64,000 bases of DNA. Source: Marinobacter sp. SS21. Lineage in GTDB: Bacteria; Pseudomonadota; Gammaproteobacteria; Pseudomonadales; Oleiphilaceae. Shown here piece by piece: positions 1 through 9,593 of this stretch; the first letter of the stretch is position 1, and each line of letters opens with the position of its first letter. The position numbers were made by a program, and so were the translations under genes. Where the stretch lies: the NCBI RefSeq assembly GCF_028369065.1, contig NZ_JAQNDA010000004.1:294839-358838 (forward strand), written 5' to 3'. The notes under the pieces are model-generated. The model ran no database searches, was not told the origin of the DNA, and saw only the letters and a program-made list of their open reading frames with translations.

Positions 1-1
1 A

Positions 2-2071
2 CAGCCGCAGGAACCTGAAGCAGCCGTCGCCGAGCCGGTGCAGGGCGAAGTGCCGCCGGTGGACGCCGATGCCAAGGACCGCAAGTCCAAAAAGAAAAAG
101 GACAAAGTGCGTGAGCGCGGCGATGACAGCGAGGATGGTAAGCCGAAGAAGAAGTCGGCGGGCCACCGCGGTCCACGTAATCGCCCGGTGGATGAGCCCG
201 TGGTCATCTCCGAGGACGAAGATGACACGACGCTGCGCAAGCCGCTGCGTGCCAAAAAGAAACCCAAAGAGAAGCGTCACGGATTCGAGAGGCCAACCAA
301 GCCAATGGTTAGAGAAGTTGAAATTCCCGAGACCATTTCCGTGGGCGATTTGGCTCAGCGTATGGCCGTCAAGGCTGGGGATGTGATTAAGACCCTGATG
401 GGTATGGGCGTCATGGCGACCATCAACCAGGTTCTGGATCAGGAAACCGCGGTGCTGGTCACCGAGGAGCTGGGGCATAAGGCGAAGGCGGTCAGCGAAG
501 ACGCCTATGAAGAGGAGGTGCTGAGCGCAATCCAGTCGGAGACCGGTGAGACGTGCAAGCGCGCGCCGGTGGTCAGTGTCATGGGTCACGTTGACCATGG
601 TAAGACCTCGCTGTTGGATTACATTCGTCGCACCAAGGTTGCCGCGGGCGAATCCGGCGGTATTACCCAGCACATTGGCGCCTATCATGTGGACACCGAT
701 CACGGCATGGTGTCCTTCCTGGACACTCCGGGCCACGCGGCGTTCACCGCCATGCGGGCGCGGGGGGCTCAGTGTACCGATATCGTCATCCTGGTGGTGG
801 CGGCTGACGACGGCGTGATGCCGCAAACCAAAGAGGCGGTTCAGCATGCCCGCTCAGCCGGTGTGCCGCTTGTCGTTGCCATCAACAAGATGGACAAGGA
901 AGAGGCGGATCCGGATCGCATCAAGAACGAGCTGTCAGCTCTGGAAGTGATTCCGGAAGACTGGGGCGGCGACGTTCAGTTCATTCCCGTCTCCGCGCAT
1001 ACTGGTCTCGGCATCGATAACCTGCTGGAAGCGGTTCTGCTGCAAGCCGAAATGCTCGAACTGGAAGCGGCTCCCGATATTCCGGCCAAAGGGGTAGTGG
1101 TTGAGTCCAGCCTGGAACGTGGTCGTGGCTCGGTGGCCACCGTGCTAGTCCAGAACGGAACGCTGAAACGGGGCGACATGGTTGTGGCCGGCGGTTTCTT
1201 CGGTAAGGTCCGCGCCATGATGGACGAAACCGGTTCTCAGGTTGACGAAGCCGGCCCGTCCATTCCGGTGGAAATCCTTGGCTTGAACGGCACCCCCGAT
1301 GCCGGCGATGAGTTCTATGCCGTGGCCGATGAGCGCAAGGCCAAGGAGTTGGCGGAGTTTCGTCAGATTCGCGAGCGCGAGCAGCGTTTGCAGCGCCAGC
1401 AGGCGGCCAAACTCGAAAACCTGTTCGAGAACATGGGCAAGGACGAGGTCAAGAATCTCAATGTCGTGCTCAAAACCGACGTGCGTGGTTCGCTGGAGGC
1501 CATCAGTAAGGCGCTGCAGGACCTGGGCAACGACGAGGTTCAGGTCAAGATCGTCTCCTCCGGCGTCGGCGGGATTGCCGAAACCGACGTCAGCCTGGCG
1601 CTTGCCACCGGCTCCGTTATTTTCGGCTTCAACGTCCGTGCCGACACTGCCTCCAAACGTTTGGTGGAGCAGGAAGGCCTGGATCTGCGCTACTACAGCA
1701 TCATCTACAACCTGATCGATGATGTTAAAGCGGCCCTGACCGGCATGCTGGCACCGGAATTCCGGGAAGAGATCGTCGGTATCGCCGAGGTACGCGACAC
1801 CTTCCGTTCGCCGAAGTTTGGCCAGGTGGCCGGCTGTATGGTGATCGAGGGTACCGTATTCCGGAACAAGCCGATCCGTGTACTGCGAGACAACGTGGTG
1901 ATCTTTGAAGGTGAGCTGGAGTCTCTCCGCCGCTTCAAGGACGACGTTCAGGAAGTCCGCAACGGCATGGAGTGTGGTATCGGTGTTAAGGGCTACGACG
2001 TTAAAGTGGGCGACCAGATTGAGGTGTTCGACCGCGTCAGGGTCGAGCGCAAGCTGGAATCCCAGGGCTAA
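2..2071 (+). CDS. infB: Translation initiation factor IF-2 (5'-truncated by window edge)
   Basis: GTPase that positions fMet-tRNA on the 30S subunit and promotes subunit joining. The frame is open to the left edge, so the true start lies outside the window and part of the variable N-terminal region is missing. Visible are a charged Lys/Glu-rich linker (to about base 290), the IF2_N-like segment, and then the G domain with GHVDHGKT (near base 583), DTPGH (near 724) and NKMDK (near 883). Beta-barrel domains and the C-terminal fMet-tRNA binding domain follow to the stop at 2069-2071. The next gene is rbfA, as in other gammaproteobacteria, where nusA lies upstream. Identity is certain; only the start is unseen. 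Confidence 0.98.
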   Translation, partial: QPQEPEAAVAEPVQGEVPPVDADAKDRKSKKKKDKVRERGDDSEDGKPKKKSAGHRGPRNRPVDEPVVISEDEDDTTLRKPLRAKKKPKEKRHGFERPTKPMVREVEIPETISVGDLAQRMAVKAGDVIKTLMGMGVMATINQVLDQETAVLVTEELGHKAKAVSEDAYEEEVLSAIQSETGETCKRAPVVSVMGHVDHGKTSLLDYIRRTKVAAGESGGITQHIGAYHVDTDHGMVSFLDTPGHAAFTAMRARGAQCTDIVILVVAADDGVMPQTKEAVQHARSAGVPLVVAINKMDKEEADPDRIKNELSALEVIPEDWGGDVQFIPVSAHTGLGIDNLLEAVLLQAEMLELEAAPDIPAKGVVVESSLERGRGSVATVLVQNGTLKRGDMVVAGGFFGKVRAMMDETGSQVDEAGPSIPVEILGLNGTPDAGDEFYAVADERKAKELAEFRQIREREQRLQRQQAAKLENLFENMGKDEVKNLNVVLKTDVRGSLEAISKALQDLGNDEVQVKIVSSGVGGIAETDVSLALATGSVIFGFNVRADTASKRLVEQEGLDLRYYSIIYNLIDDVKAALTGMLAPEFREEIVGIAEVRDTFRSPKFGQVAGCMVIEGTVFRNKPIRVLRDNVVIFEGELESLRRFKDDVQEVRNGMECGIGVKGYDVKVGDQIEVFDRVRVERKLESQG

Positions 2072-2104
2072 CCGCAAACGCTGGTAACCCTTTTATACCC
2101 GCAG

Positions 2105-2130
2105 GAAACGTCCCGGTCTCGGGACGTTTC
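2105..2130 (+). promoter_or_regulatory. Intercistronic hairpin between infB and rbfA
   Basis: Perfect 11-bp stem, GAAACGTCCCG / CGGGACGTTTC, with a GTCT loop. No real T-run follows, so it looks more like a processing or attenuation hairpin inside the operon than a full terminator. Confidence 0.55.
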
Positions 2131-2164
2131 CCGTTAACAGGCTGTGTGACTGACAGGCGAAACC

Positions 2165-2572
2165 ATGCCAAGAGAATTTAGCCGTCTCGATCGTATCGGC
2201 GATCAGATTCAGCGAGAACTGGCCCAGATGATTCAGCGGGAAATCAAAGACCCGCGGCTGGGGATGATCACGGTGAATGCGGTGAAGGTCAGCCGGGACC
2301 TCGGCTATGCCGACATTTTTGTCTCCCTGCTGACCACTGAGGAATTAACCGAAGCCTCCCCGGAAGTGAAGGAGTCCCTGGCGGTGCTGAACAAGGCCGC
2401 GGGTTTCCTTCGCGGTCAGTTGGGCAGGGCCATGAAGTTGAGGGTGGTGCCCCAGCTCCGTTTCCATTACGACACCCTGCTCGGTAAGAGCCGCCGCATG
2501 GACGCGCTGATCAACCGGGCGGTTGGCGAGAAGCCTGCGGTCTCCCACGATGATGGGGAGTCAGAGGATTGA
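2165..2572 (+). CDS. rbfA: 30S ribosome-binding factor RbfA
   Basis: 135 residues, the normal length for RbfA, a small KH-fold factor that binds pre-30S particles and aids 16S 5' end maturation. The N-terminus ([20 protein letters not shown]) and the conserved KDPRLG segment are typical. The ATG is preceded by an AGGCGAAACC stretch. The stop codon TGA at 2570-2572 overlaps the TTG start of truB, so the two are probably translationally coupled. Position between infB and truB agrees with the assignment. Confidence 0.97.
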   Translation: MPREFSRLDRIGDQIQRELAQMIQREIKDPRLGMITVNAVKVSRDLGYADIFVSLLTTEELTEASPEVKESLAVLNKAAGFLRGQLGRAMKLRVVPQLRFHYDTLLGKSRRMDALINRAVGEKPAVSHDDGESED

Positions 2573-3489
2573 GTCGGCGACGTAAGGGCCGTAACGTCAA
2601 CGGCATACTGGTTATCGACAAGCCCCAGGGGATCACCTCAAACGGTATCCTGCAGCGAGTCAAGGCGCTGATGGGGGCCGCCAAGGCGGGTCATACCGGC
2701 GCACTCGACCCCCTCGCCACCGGGGTGTTGCCGCTGTGTTTCGGTGAGGCCACCAAGTTCTCCCAGGTCATGCTCGACAGCGATAAGGCCTATGTCACCA
2801 CCGCTCGACTGGGTGTGCGCACCGAAACCGGGGACAGCGAAGGCGCAGTGGTTGCTGAGCGACCGGTTCCTGAAGGTCTGACCGAAGCGGTAGTGGAGGC
2901 GGTGCTGGCACGCTTTCGCGGCGACATCGAGCAGGTGCCGTCGATGTATTCGGCGCTGAAACATAAGGGCCGACCGCTGTATGAGTACGCTCGTGAGGGT
3001 GTTGAGGTCGATCGGCCCGCTCGCCCGGTAATGATCTACGAACTGACCTTGCTGGCGGTCCGTGAGACGGAAATCGACCTGGCCGTCAAATGCAGCAAGG
3101 GCACCTACATCCGTTCGCTGGTGGAGGATATCGGGGAAGCACTTGGGTGTGGCGCTCACGTCACTGCCCTGCGCCGTACCCTTGCCGCCGGCTTTACACT
3201 GGCGGACGCCCGGCCGGTTGAGCAACTGGAAGCACTGCGTGAGCAGGGCGAAAGCCTGGATGGCCTGTTGGCGTCTCCGGATGCCGCGTTAACCATGTTT
3301 CCGGAGCTGCGGCTGGACGGTCAGCAGTTGGTGTCGATATTGAACGGACAACCGGTTAGAATACCGGGTCACCCGGCATCCGGGCTGGTTCGGCTGTTTG
3401 GCCCCGACCGGTTTGTGGGCCTGGGTGAAAGCATTACCGAAGGTGAGGGCAGCAAGATCATGCCTCGCCGTTTGGTACAGAACAGCTAG
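2569..3489 (+). CDS. truB: tRNA pseudouridine(55) synthase TruB
   Basis: Makes pseudouridine 55 in the T-loop of tRNAs. 306 residues, normal for the family. Motif [12 protein letters not shown] carries the catalytic Asp (Asp47 counted from this start). The start is TTG at 2569, chosen because the N-terminus [19 protein letters not shown] matches the family and because TTGA overlaps the rbfA stop by four bases. The C-terminal PUA-like part is present. It is read through towards rpsO. Confidence 0.96.
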   Translation: MSRRRKGRNVNGILVIDKPQGITSNGILQRVKALMGAAKAGHTGALDPLATGVLPLCFGEATKFSQVMLDSDKAYVTTARLGVRTETGDSEGAVVAERPVPEGLTEAVVEAVLARFRGDIEQVPSMYSALKHKGRPLYEYAREGVEVDRPARPVMIYELTLLAVRETEIDLAVKCSKGTYIRSLVEDIGEALGCGAHVTALRRTLAAGFTLADARPVEQLEALREQGESLDGLLASPDAALTMFPELRLDGQQLVSILNGQPVRIPGHPASGLVRLFGPDRFVGLGESITEGEGSKIMPRRLVQNS

Positions 3490-3585
3490 CGGTTTCCTTG
3501 GCTGAAATCGCTGGTTGAATTAGCCGGGCTGTAGAGATGCGCGGTTCGGCTGAATGTTATCGCATCGCAATCATAGAGGTGAGTT

Positions 3586-3855
3586 ATGGCACTTTCTGCC
3601 AATGAGAAGGCACAGATCGTTAAGGACTTCCAGCAAGGTGAAGGCGATACCGGTTCTCCTGAGGTTCAGGTTGCACTGCTGAGCGCCAACATCGATAAGC
3701 TGCAGGGTCATTTCAAGGCCAACAAGCAGGATCACCATTCCCGCCGTGGCCTGATTCGGATGGTTAACCAGCGTCGTAAGCTGCTGGACTACCTGAAGAA
3801 CAAGAACGCTGATCGTTATCTCGAGCTGATCAAGCGTCTGGGTCTGCGTCGCTAA
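3586..3855 (+). CDS. rpsO: 30S ribosomal protein S15
   Basis: 89 residues, exactly the usual S15 length. S15 binds 16S rRNA helices 20-22 early in 30S assembly, and in E. coli it represses its own translation. The internal segments [12 protein letters not shown] and HHSRRGL are diagnostic. A good ribosome site (GAGGTGAG) precedes the ATG. It sits between truB and pnp, the classical gammaproteobacterial order. Confidence 0.98.
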   Translation: MALSANEKAQIVKDFQQGEGDTGSPEVQVALLSANIDKLQGHFKANKQDHHSRRGLIRMVNQRRKLLDYLKNKNADRYLELIKRLGLRR

Positions 3856-3908
3856 TCCGCTGGATTGGACGATGGCCAGCTGGGGTCCTGCCGGGCTCCA
3901 GCTTGCAA

Positions 3909-3928
3909 GCGGCGGGTCCTCCCGCCGC
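3909..3928 (+). promoter_or_regulatory. GC-rich hairpin after rpsO
   Basis: Perfect 8-bp stem GCGGCGGG / CCCGCCGC with a TCCT loop, 53 bases after the rpsO stop. The following bases are only moderately T-rich, so it may be a leaky terminator or a 3'-end stabiliser rather than a full stop. Confidence 0.5.
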
Positions 3929-4041
3929 CTGTGCTTCTCTCCTGCGGAACCGCTTTCGGCCAGCATCGTGGCCAGCCGGCTCCGCTCTCAGTGCCGCCTC
4001 CGGTTTGTCCGGTGTTTTGAAAAGGATTCCCTGTCGTAACC

Positions 4042-4153
4042 GAAAGCTGAAATTGATAGCAGGTTGTTGAAAGGCCCGGCGTTGTTGCTTGCTCTCCATG
4101 TCGTCGAGCGGGACCGACAAGGCCCCGGGGTTTTCCAACAGCCTGTTAGCTTT
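4042..4153 (+). promoter_or_regulatory. Long leader stem-loop upstream of pnp (candidate RNase III site)
   Basis: Two far-apart arms pair: GAAAGCT (4042-4048) with AGCTTTC (4147-4153), and CAGGTTGTTGAAA (4060-4072) with TTTTCCAACAGCCTG (4131-4145). Between them a small hairpin TGTCG (4099-4103)/CGACA (4115-4119) fits. In E. coli the pnp leader folds into a long stem cut by RNase III, which lets PNPase control its own mRNA. Position and shape are alike here; function is inferred. Confidence 0.5.
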
Positions 4154-4272
4154 CAGGCGGGTTTCTCCTATCGTCATCGTGACTGAATCGTGGATCGGTA
4201 AACGCCGGCCGGAAGCAAGACCGCCGGCCGCAACGAAGATGAACACAACAATTTATTGATTAAGGAGTTACC

Positions 4273-6381
4273 GTGAATCCGGTAAAGAAGACTTTTGAAC
4301 TCGGCGGCAAGACCGTCACCTTGGAAACCGGCCGCATTGCCCGTCAAGCTACCGGCGCGGTACTGGTTTCGATCGACGATGTATCCGTATTGGGCACCGT
4401 GGTCGGCGCCAAACAGCCCAAGCCGGGCCAGGGCTTTTTCCCGCTGACTGTCAATTACCAGGAAAAGACCTACGCGGTCGGTAAAATTCCTGGCGGCTTC
4501 TTCAAGCGCGAAGGACGTCCATCCGAGAAGGAAACCCTGACCTCCCGCCTGATCGACCGTCCGATTCGTCCGCTGTTCCCGAACGGCTACATGAATGAAG
4601 TTCAGGTTGTGCTGACCGTCATGTCCGCCAACAAGACCCAGGATCCGGACATCGCCGCCATGCTGGCCGCGTCTGCCGCCCTGTCCATCTCCGGCATCCC
4701 GTTTGACGGCCCCATCGGTGCCGCACGGGTAGGTTTCACCGATGACCGTGGTTACTTCCTCAACCCGACCTTCCAGGAGCTGGAAACCTCCCTGCTGGAT
4801 ATGGTCGTGGCGGGCACCGAAGACGCCGTGCTGATGGTGGAATCCGAAGCCAAGGGCCTGACCGAAGACCAGATGCTGGGCGGTGTGCTGTTCGCGCACC
4901 AGGAAATGCAGGTGGCGGTGCAGGCCATCAAGGAATTCGCCGCTGAAAATGGCAAGCCGCGCTGGGAGTGGACGCCGGAAGCGGAAAACAGCGGGCTGCT
5001 GGAAGCCATCCGTGCCGACTTCGCCGCCGGTATCGAGGAAGCCTACACCATCCGTGACAAGATGGATCGCTATGCCCGTCTGGGTGAGCTGAAGACCGCC
5101 GCCGTTGAAAAGCTGGCCGGCGAAGACGAAGGCCTGCCGTCCGAAGACGAGGTGAAGAAATACTTCGGCAAGGTGGAGAAAGCCACTGTGCGTCAGTCCG
5201 TCATCGACGGCAAGCCGCGTATCGACGGCCGTGACACCAAGACCGTGCGCCCGATCCAGATCGAAGTCGGCGTGCTGCCGAGCACCCACGGCTCAGCGCT
5301 GTTCACCCGCGGTGAGACCCAGGCCATCGTAACCACCACTCTGGGCACCGCCCGTGACGTGCAGATCATCGATGCCCTGGAAGGCGAGCGCAAGGACCCG
5401 TTCCTGTTCCACTACAACTTCCCTCCGTACTCGGTGGGTGAGGCTGGCCGTATGGGCAGCCCCGGCCGTCGTGAGATCGGACACGGCCGTCTGGCCAAGC
5501 GTGGTGTGGCCGCGGTGATGCCGACCCTGGAAGAGTTCCCGTACACCATTCGTGCGGTATCCGAAATCACCGAATCCAACGGTTCCAGCTCCATGGCCTC
5601 CGTTTGTGGCTCCAGCCTGGCGCTGATGGATGCCGGTGTGCCGATCAAGGCACCGGTTGCCGGTATCGCCATGGGTCTGGTCAAGGAAGGCGACAACTTC
5701 GCGGTCCTGACCGACATCCTGGGTGACGAGGATCACCTCGGTGATATGGACTTCAAGGTAGCCGGTACCGCCGAAGGCGTCACCGCCCTGCAGATGGACA
5801 TCAAGATCAACGGCATCACCGACGAGATCATGGAAATTGCCCTGCAGCAGGCCTACGACGCCCGTCAGCATATTCTCGGCGAAATGGCCAAGGTCATCTC
5901 GGTGCCGCGCGCCGAGCTGTCTGCCCGTGCCCCGAGCATCACCACCCTGAAGATCCACCCGGACAAGATCCGCGACGTGATCGGTAAAGGCGGCTCCACC
6001 ATCCGTGGCATCTGCGATGAAACCGGCGCCTCCATCGATCTGGACGACGACGGCAACGTGAAGATTTACGCCGAGGACCAGGCGGCTGCGCAAGCGGCGA
6101 TGAAGCGGGTGCAGGAAATCACCGCCGAGATCGAAGTGGGTGCCATCTACAAGGGCCGCGTTGAGCGCATTGTGGACTTCGGTGCCTTCGTCAACATCCT
6201 GCCGGGTAAAGACGGCCTGGTCCATATCTCCCAGATCTCCGATCGTCGCATCGAAAACGTGACCGACGAGCTGAGCGAAGGTCAGGAAGTTCTGGTTAAA
6301 GTGTTGGATGTGGACAATCGCGGTCGCGTAAAACTGTCCATGAAGGAAGTGAAGGAAGGCGAGCAGCCGACCGAGCTGTAA
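4273..6381 (+). CDS. pnp: Polyribonucleotide nucleotidyltransferase (PNPase)
   Basis: Phosphorolytic 3'-5' exoribonuclease and component of the RNA degradosome. 702 residues. Two RNase PH-like cores are followed by a KH domain with the GKGG loop (around base 5980) and an S1 domain (from about base 6130). The second core carries [15 protein letters not shown], containing the catalytic Asp residues. The start is GTG at 4273, set by the family N-terminus [12 protein letters not shown] and a strong TAAGGAG site 7 bases upstream. Transcription probably comes both from rpsO and from the 417-base gap that holds the leader stem. A strong terminator follows. Confidence 0.98.
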   Translation: MNPVKKTFELGGKTVTLETGRIARQATGAVLVSIDDVSVLGTVVGAKQPKPGQGFFPLTVNYQEKTYAVGKIPGGFFKREGRPSEKETLTSRLIDRPIRPLFPNGYMNEVQVVLTVMSANKTQDPDIAAMLAASAALSISGIPFDGPIGAARVGFTDDRGYFLNPTFQELETSLLDMVVAGTEDAVLMVESEAKGLTEDQMLGGVLFAHQEMQVAVQAIKEFAAENGKPRWEWTPEAENSGLLEAIRADFAAGIEEAYTIRDKMDRYARLGELKTAAVEKLAGEDEGLPSEDEVKKYFGKVEKATVRQSVIDGKPRIDGRDTKTVRPIQIEVGVLPSTHGSALFTRGETQAIVTTTLGTARDVQIIDALEGERKDPFLFHYNFPPYSVGEAGRMGSPGRREIGHGRLAKRGVAAVMPTLEEFPYTIRAVSEITESNGSSSMASVCGSSLALMDAGVPIKAPVAGIAMGLVKEGDNFAVLTDILGDEDHLGDMDFKVAGTAEGVTALQMDIKINGITDEIMEIALQQAYDARQHILGEMAKVISVPRAELSARAPSITTLKIHPDKIRDVIGKGGSTIRGICDETGASIDLDDDGNVKIYAEDQAAAQAAMKRVQEITAEIEVGAIYKGRVERIVDFGAFVNILPGKDGLVHISQISDRRIENVTDELSEGQEVLVKVLDVDNRGRVKLSMKEVKEGEQPTEL

Positions 6382-6412
6382 GCCTTTCGGCCACAGCCTC
6401 TGCCCCAGGCAG

Positions 6413-6451
6413 CAAAAAACCCGCCTCCGGTAACGGACGGCGGGTTTTTTT
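6413..6451 (+). terminator. Rho-independent terminator of pnp
   Basis: A-rich stretch, stem CCCGCCTCCG / CGGACGGCGGG with a GTAA loop and one bulged C, then seven T. It ends the infB-pnp transcription block. Confidence 0.9.
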
Positions 6452-6510
6452 GTCTCGGCGCTGGGCTGCCGATAACTGCCGCTATTAATCCCGGAATTTC
6501 CGTGGCTTAT

Positions 6511-6598
6511 AGGTAGAATGCGGTTCTGCTCTGGCAAGCTGGATCAATCGCGTTCGCACGGAAGCTGCGGTTTACGTTCGTTCACTGCATCCTACGAG
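6511..6598 (+). repeat. Palindromic repeat, copy 1
   Basis: About 88 bp, closely matched to the copy at 6638-6724. Shared blocks include ATCAAT(C/T)GCGTT, GGAAGCTG(C/T)GG and GTTCACTGCATCC. The ends form an imperfect inverted pair (GAATGCGG against CACTGCATCC). No open reading frame of note lies in 6452-6727; the two repeats fill most of it. Confidence 0.75.
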
Positions 6599-6637
6599 TA
6601 CAGCGAGTAGGTATCTCAGAATTCCTCATGCTTACCT

Positions 6638-6724
6638 GTAGGATGCGGTGAGGCCTTGCTGAACCGCATCAATTGCGTTTGCTTGGAAGCTGTGGTGCAT
6701 GTCCGTTCACTGCATCCGGCGAGG
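6638..6724 (+). repeat. Palindromic repeat, copy 2
   Basis: Direct repeat of 6511-6598 at a period of about 127 bp. The terminal inverted sequences are clearer here: GGATGCGGTGA at the left and TCACTGCATCC at the right, one mismatch. It looks like a REP- or MITE-type dispersed element. It ends next to the stop codon of the minus-strand hydrolase gene. Confidence 0.75.
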
Positions 6725-6727
6725 TTG

Positions 6728-7600
6728 TCATGGTTGATGACGGGAAGCCTGCAGCGGTTGGGACGCCAGGAAGTCGGTGACGGCCTGACGGTATTCCGGC
6801 ACCACGAACGTGGCCGCGTGGGGCGTATCGGTGGCGAGAAACTGCTTGGGTTCTCCGGCGGCGTCATACAGTTGCGGGCCGTGATGGAAGGGGATGATGC
6901 CGTCCCGGCGGCTGTGGATGATCATCACCGGCGTAGGCGCGATCCCGGCGATGTGGTCGATGCCTTCGTAGTCGGCTGGTATGGTCCAGCTCAACGGGAC
7001 CTGCAACGGCCAGGTCAGCCAGAACTCCCCGAGCTTCTCGCGGGCGATGGCGCGAAAGCCGGTAAAGCTGGCGTCGAGTATCACCGCATCCAGCGGCGGC
7101 TGTTCACCGCGAGCGCTCCATTCGCTGGCCAGGGCAATGCCGATCGCCCCACCCAGGCTTTGGCCAAGGAGCACCAGCGGCGCGGAGCGCTGGTTTTGGG
7201 TCAGCCAGCGTAACCCGGTTTCGGCATCGTGCAGAGCGCCCGCCAGGTCCGGATCGCCGGTAGACTGGCCGTAGCCACGGTAATCGATCAGGAACACGTT
7301 GTAGCCGGCTTCCGGGAGCCAGGCTACGTTGAGGATGTGGCTGCTGATGTTCTGGGCATTGCCGTGCAGGAAATAGACCGTTCCGAGGCTGGTGTCTGTC
7401 GCGGCCGGCAGCCACCAGCCGTGCAGGGTTTCGCCGTCCCCGGTCTCCAGGTAGACATCCCGGTAGCTCAGGTTGAGCCGGTCCGGGGTCAGGTACACCA
7501 CCCGGTCGGGGTAGAAAAACAGGCCACTGCAGCCCGACAGCAACAGGCTGCAGGCGAGGGTGGCGGTGTTCAGAAGTAGCCGTGCAATCCCAGTTGCCAT
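6728..7600 (-). CDS. Alpha/beta-hydrolase lipoprotein (BEM46/ABHD13-like)
   Basis: 290 residues. An N-terminal lipoprotein signal with lipobox LLSGC (Cys24) suggests membrane anchoring. The fold shows the oxyanion HGN motif (FLHGNAQN), the nucleophile elbow GQSLGG, an Asp in SRRDGIIP and a His in DTPHAA, so a complete Ser-Asp-His triad. The substrate is unknown; esterase or thioesterase activity on lipid-like substrates is plausible. The ATG at 7598-7600 lies 31 bases inside the 3' end of the upstream DUF4105 gene, so the two are cotranscribed and probably coupled. Confidence 0.85.
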   Translation of the reverse strand: MATGIARLLLNTATLACSLLLSGCSGLFFYPDRVVYLTPDRLNLSYRDVYLETGDGETLHGWWLPAATDTSLGTVYFLHGNAQNISSHILNVAWLPEAGYNVFLIDYRGYGQSTGDPDLAGALHDAETGLRWLTQNQRSAPLVLLGQSLGGAIGIALASEWSARGEQPPLDAVILDASFTGFRAIAREKLGEFWLTWPLQVPLSWTIPADYEGIDHIAGIAPTPVMIIHSRRDGIIPFHHGPQLYDAAGEPKQFLATDTPHAATFVVPEYRQAVTDFLASQPLQASRHQP

Positions 7601-9435
7601 AGGTTTTGATACCGGTTGAAGTGACGTTCGCGGGCGAACTCGGCAAACACACTAGCCCGGCGGCCCAGATGGACGTTGCCGTTCAGGTAGAGTTGATCCT
7701 GACGGTGCTGGTTGCTGACGATCCAGGCTTTGCTGCGCACCCCCGTCAGCAGGCTGGCCCGAGGGCTCTGATACAGCAGGCCCACATCCACGCCAGGCGC
7801 AAAATCGTAGCCGCGATGAATATCATCATCGATCTCCAGATCGGCGGTGACAAGGGCAAAGGTCTGGCTGGCCGGGCTCAGCGCCCAGCTGCCACCCGCT
7901 CCGCCTTCCAGGTAGGGTGTCAGCACCCGGTCACTGCCGACATCGGTGCGTCGGCCGCCAAAGCCCACCTGCCAGGACAGGGGCGAAAAGAAGTCGTCAC
8001 GGGGCGATAGCGAGCGGATTTCCACCCCGATCAGCCGCTCCAGCTGCAGTTCATCAGGGCCGGTGTAGTAGCGGGCATCGAGCCGGAGAAACTGCAGCTG
8101 GGCCCCGCGCCGGTAGCCGTCCGGCGGGTCGAGCAGGTCGTGATAGGCCGGGCGTAGGGTGAGTTGGCTGAAACTGCGGTCTCCCAAACGGCCTTTGCCC
8201 AGGCTGACACGGAACGTATCGTGGCCCTGGTCATCCCGGATCGCCGGGGGCGGCGGTGTCGACGGCTCGGTGGCATCGTCGATCTCGCTGCGGGCCCTGA
8301 GCAGGTTGTGGGACAGCGGGGCGGCCTGCGCCCTCGGCCAGCCTTCGGCTTCGCTCTGGTAACGGACGTAATCGTAGGTGGCGTCCAGCAGCCGGGCGCG
8401 GCTGGGGGCATCGAGCTGGCTTACTTCCGGGGCGCTCACCGCGGTGTTGCCCTGAGCCAGGCCGGCGGCCAGTTGCCGTTGCGCCGCCGGCAACTGATCG
8501 AGCCCGTAGCTGACGGTGGTGGCGGCGGAAGGACGGTAGTGGATCTCTGACACCAGATCCTTATCGACAATCCAGCGCACCGTATCCGAGGGAATGGCAT
8601 GGGTGGAGACTTCGCCGAGCAGGTTGGTGCCCGGCCGGGCGACATCGATCAGCGCCAGCAGTCGGTAGGCGCAGTTCTCATCGAAGAAATAGTAGTCGAA
8701 ATTACGATCGCGGATTTCCCAGGCGTGGGCCAGCAGCTGATCGACCTCGTCCGGGGTCAGGTTCAGGGTGTACTCCCACAGGTCGCGATTCTCGATATCG
8801 GTGTAGAGGCGGAGCTTGTCGTAATAGGGTTGCACCGTGGTGATGCCGGGGTAACCCCCGAAGATGCCCTTGTAGGCAAACAACAGCTCGCTGTCGTGGG
8901 CCGCCGCGTCCGCCGCGTAGGAAATGGTGTTGGCCAGCAGCAGATCGGTACTCTGGTCGTCACTGGGTGGGTCCAGCCGCAGGAAGGTATGGCCGAACAT
9001 GGACGACGGGCTGTTCAGGTACGAGGCCGCAAACACCATGGTGACGGTGTCGGTGTTCAGGGTGCGCTGCCATTGCTCGAACGCCGGGCAGCTGATGGGT
9101 GCTTCCGGTAGATCCAGGCGGGCCCGTAACCAGCGGTCGCGGGCTGGAAAGCGGCAGCGGGCATGGCCGTCGCCCGAGCCCGGTAGCTGGATGGCAGCCA
9201 GGGTGGCGTCGAGTTCGGCCTTGGGCGAGAGTTCGCCCAGCGGGTTCAGGAAAAAATTCTGGTCGTCGGCCTGGCTGGTGTAGCCGTTGCCGAAGCGGTT
9301 TGGCCGGTAGTGTCCCAGGGTCAGCCAGCCGGGTTCCAGGGCGAGTTGGCTGGTGTTAGGGGCGGTATCCGCCGGGGTAAGTGTACTGATCGCCAGGCCG
9401 AATGCGGCCAGCGCAAGACGAAGGGGTGCAGGCAT
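7570..9435 (-). CDS. DUF4105 (Lnb N-terminal periplasmic domain) protein with beta-barrel-like C-terminus
   Basis: 621 residues from the ATG at 9435, chosen because MPAPLRLALAAFGLAIS starts a clean Sec signal peptide; a longer frame would start inside a tandem repeat at 9519. The DUF4105 core is recognised by SSMFGHTFLR and DENCAYRLLALIDVARP, with conserved His and Cys as possible catalytic residues. From about residue 400 the protein has alternating strands ending in a terminal Phe (LHGYF), as in outer-membrane barrels. From memory, Lnb-type proteins with this domain have been reported to N-acylate lipoproteins; function here is inferred from the domain name only. The downstream gene overlaps and encodes a lipoprotein. 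Confidence 0.8.
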   Translation of the reverse strand: MPAPLRLALAAFGLAISTLTPADTAPNTSQLALEPGWLTLGHYRPNRFGNGYTSQADDQNFFLNPLGELSPKAELDATLAAIQLPGSGDGHARCRFPARDRWLRARLDLPEAPISCPAFEQWQRTLNTDTVTMVFAASYLNSPSSMFGHTFLRLDPPSDDQSTDLLLANTISYAADAAAHDSELLFAYKGIFGGYPGITTVQPYYDKLRLYTDIENRDLWEYTLNLTPDEVDQLLAHAWEIRDRNFDYYFFDENCAYRLLALIDVARPGTNLLGEVSTHAIPSDTVRWIVDKDLVSEIHYRPSAATTVSYGLDQLPAAQRQLAAGLAQGNTAVSAPEVSQLDAPSRARLLDATYDYVRYQSEAEGWPRAQAAPLSHNLLRARSEIDDATEPSTPPPPAIRDDQGHDTFRVSLGKGRLGDRSFSQLTLRPAYHDLLDPPDGYRRGAQLQFLRLDARYYTGPDELQLERLIGVEIRSLSPRDDFFSPLSWQVGFGGRRTDVGSDRVLTPYLEGGAGGSWALSPASQTFALVTADLEIDDDIHRGYDFAPGVDVGLLYQSPRASLLTGVRSKAWIVSNQHRQDQLYLNGNVHLGRRASVFAEFARERHFNRYQNLWQLGLHGYF

Positions 9436-9477
9436 GAATGCTTGGTTACCAATTTGCGTTCTGGGCAGCTGGGCATC

Positions 9478-9545
9478 GTGGACAACGGATCGCCGTGAAC
9501 AACGGATCATAGTGAACAACGGATCATAGTGAACAACGGCTCATC
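9478..9545. repeat. 17-bp tandem repeat, four copies
   Basis: Units GTGGACAACGGATCGCC, then twice GTGAACAACGGATCATA, then GTGAACAACGGCTCATC. The array ends 43 bases upstream of the chosen start of the DUF4105 gene and lies between it and the DUF3015 gene. Confidence 0.9.
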
Positions 9546-9593
9546 GTAGATAGCGCCGTCCCTGGCGCAGTCGTCATCCTGTTGCGGGGTTGA

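Noticed and set aside
1145..2077. Long open frame antisense to infB (and similar ones opposite pnp, aceE and lon)
   Set aside because: Typical high-GC antisense frames; the plus-strand genes are certain and the antisense products have no family likeness.
9478..9545. Tandem repeats as a CRISPR array
   Set aside because: Units are 17 bp with no spacers, and there are no cas genes anywhere in the window.
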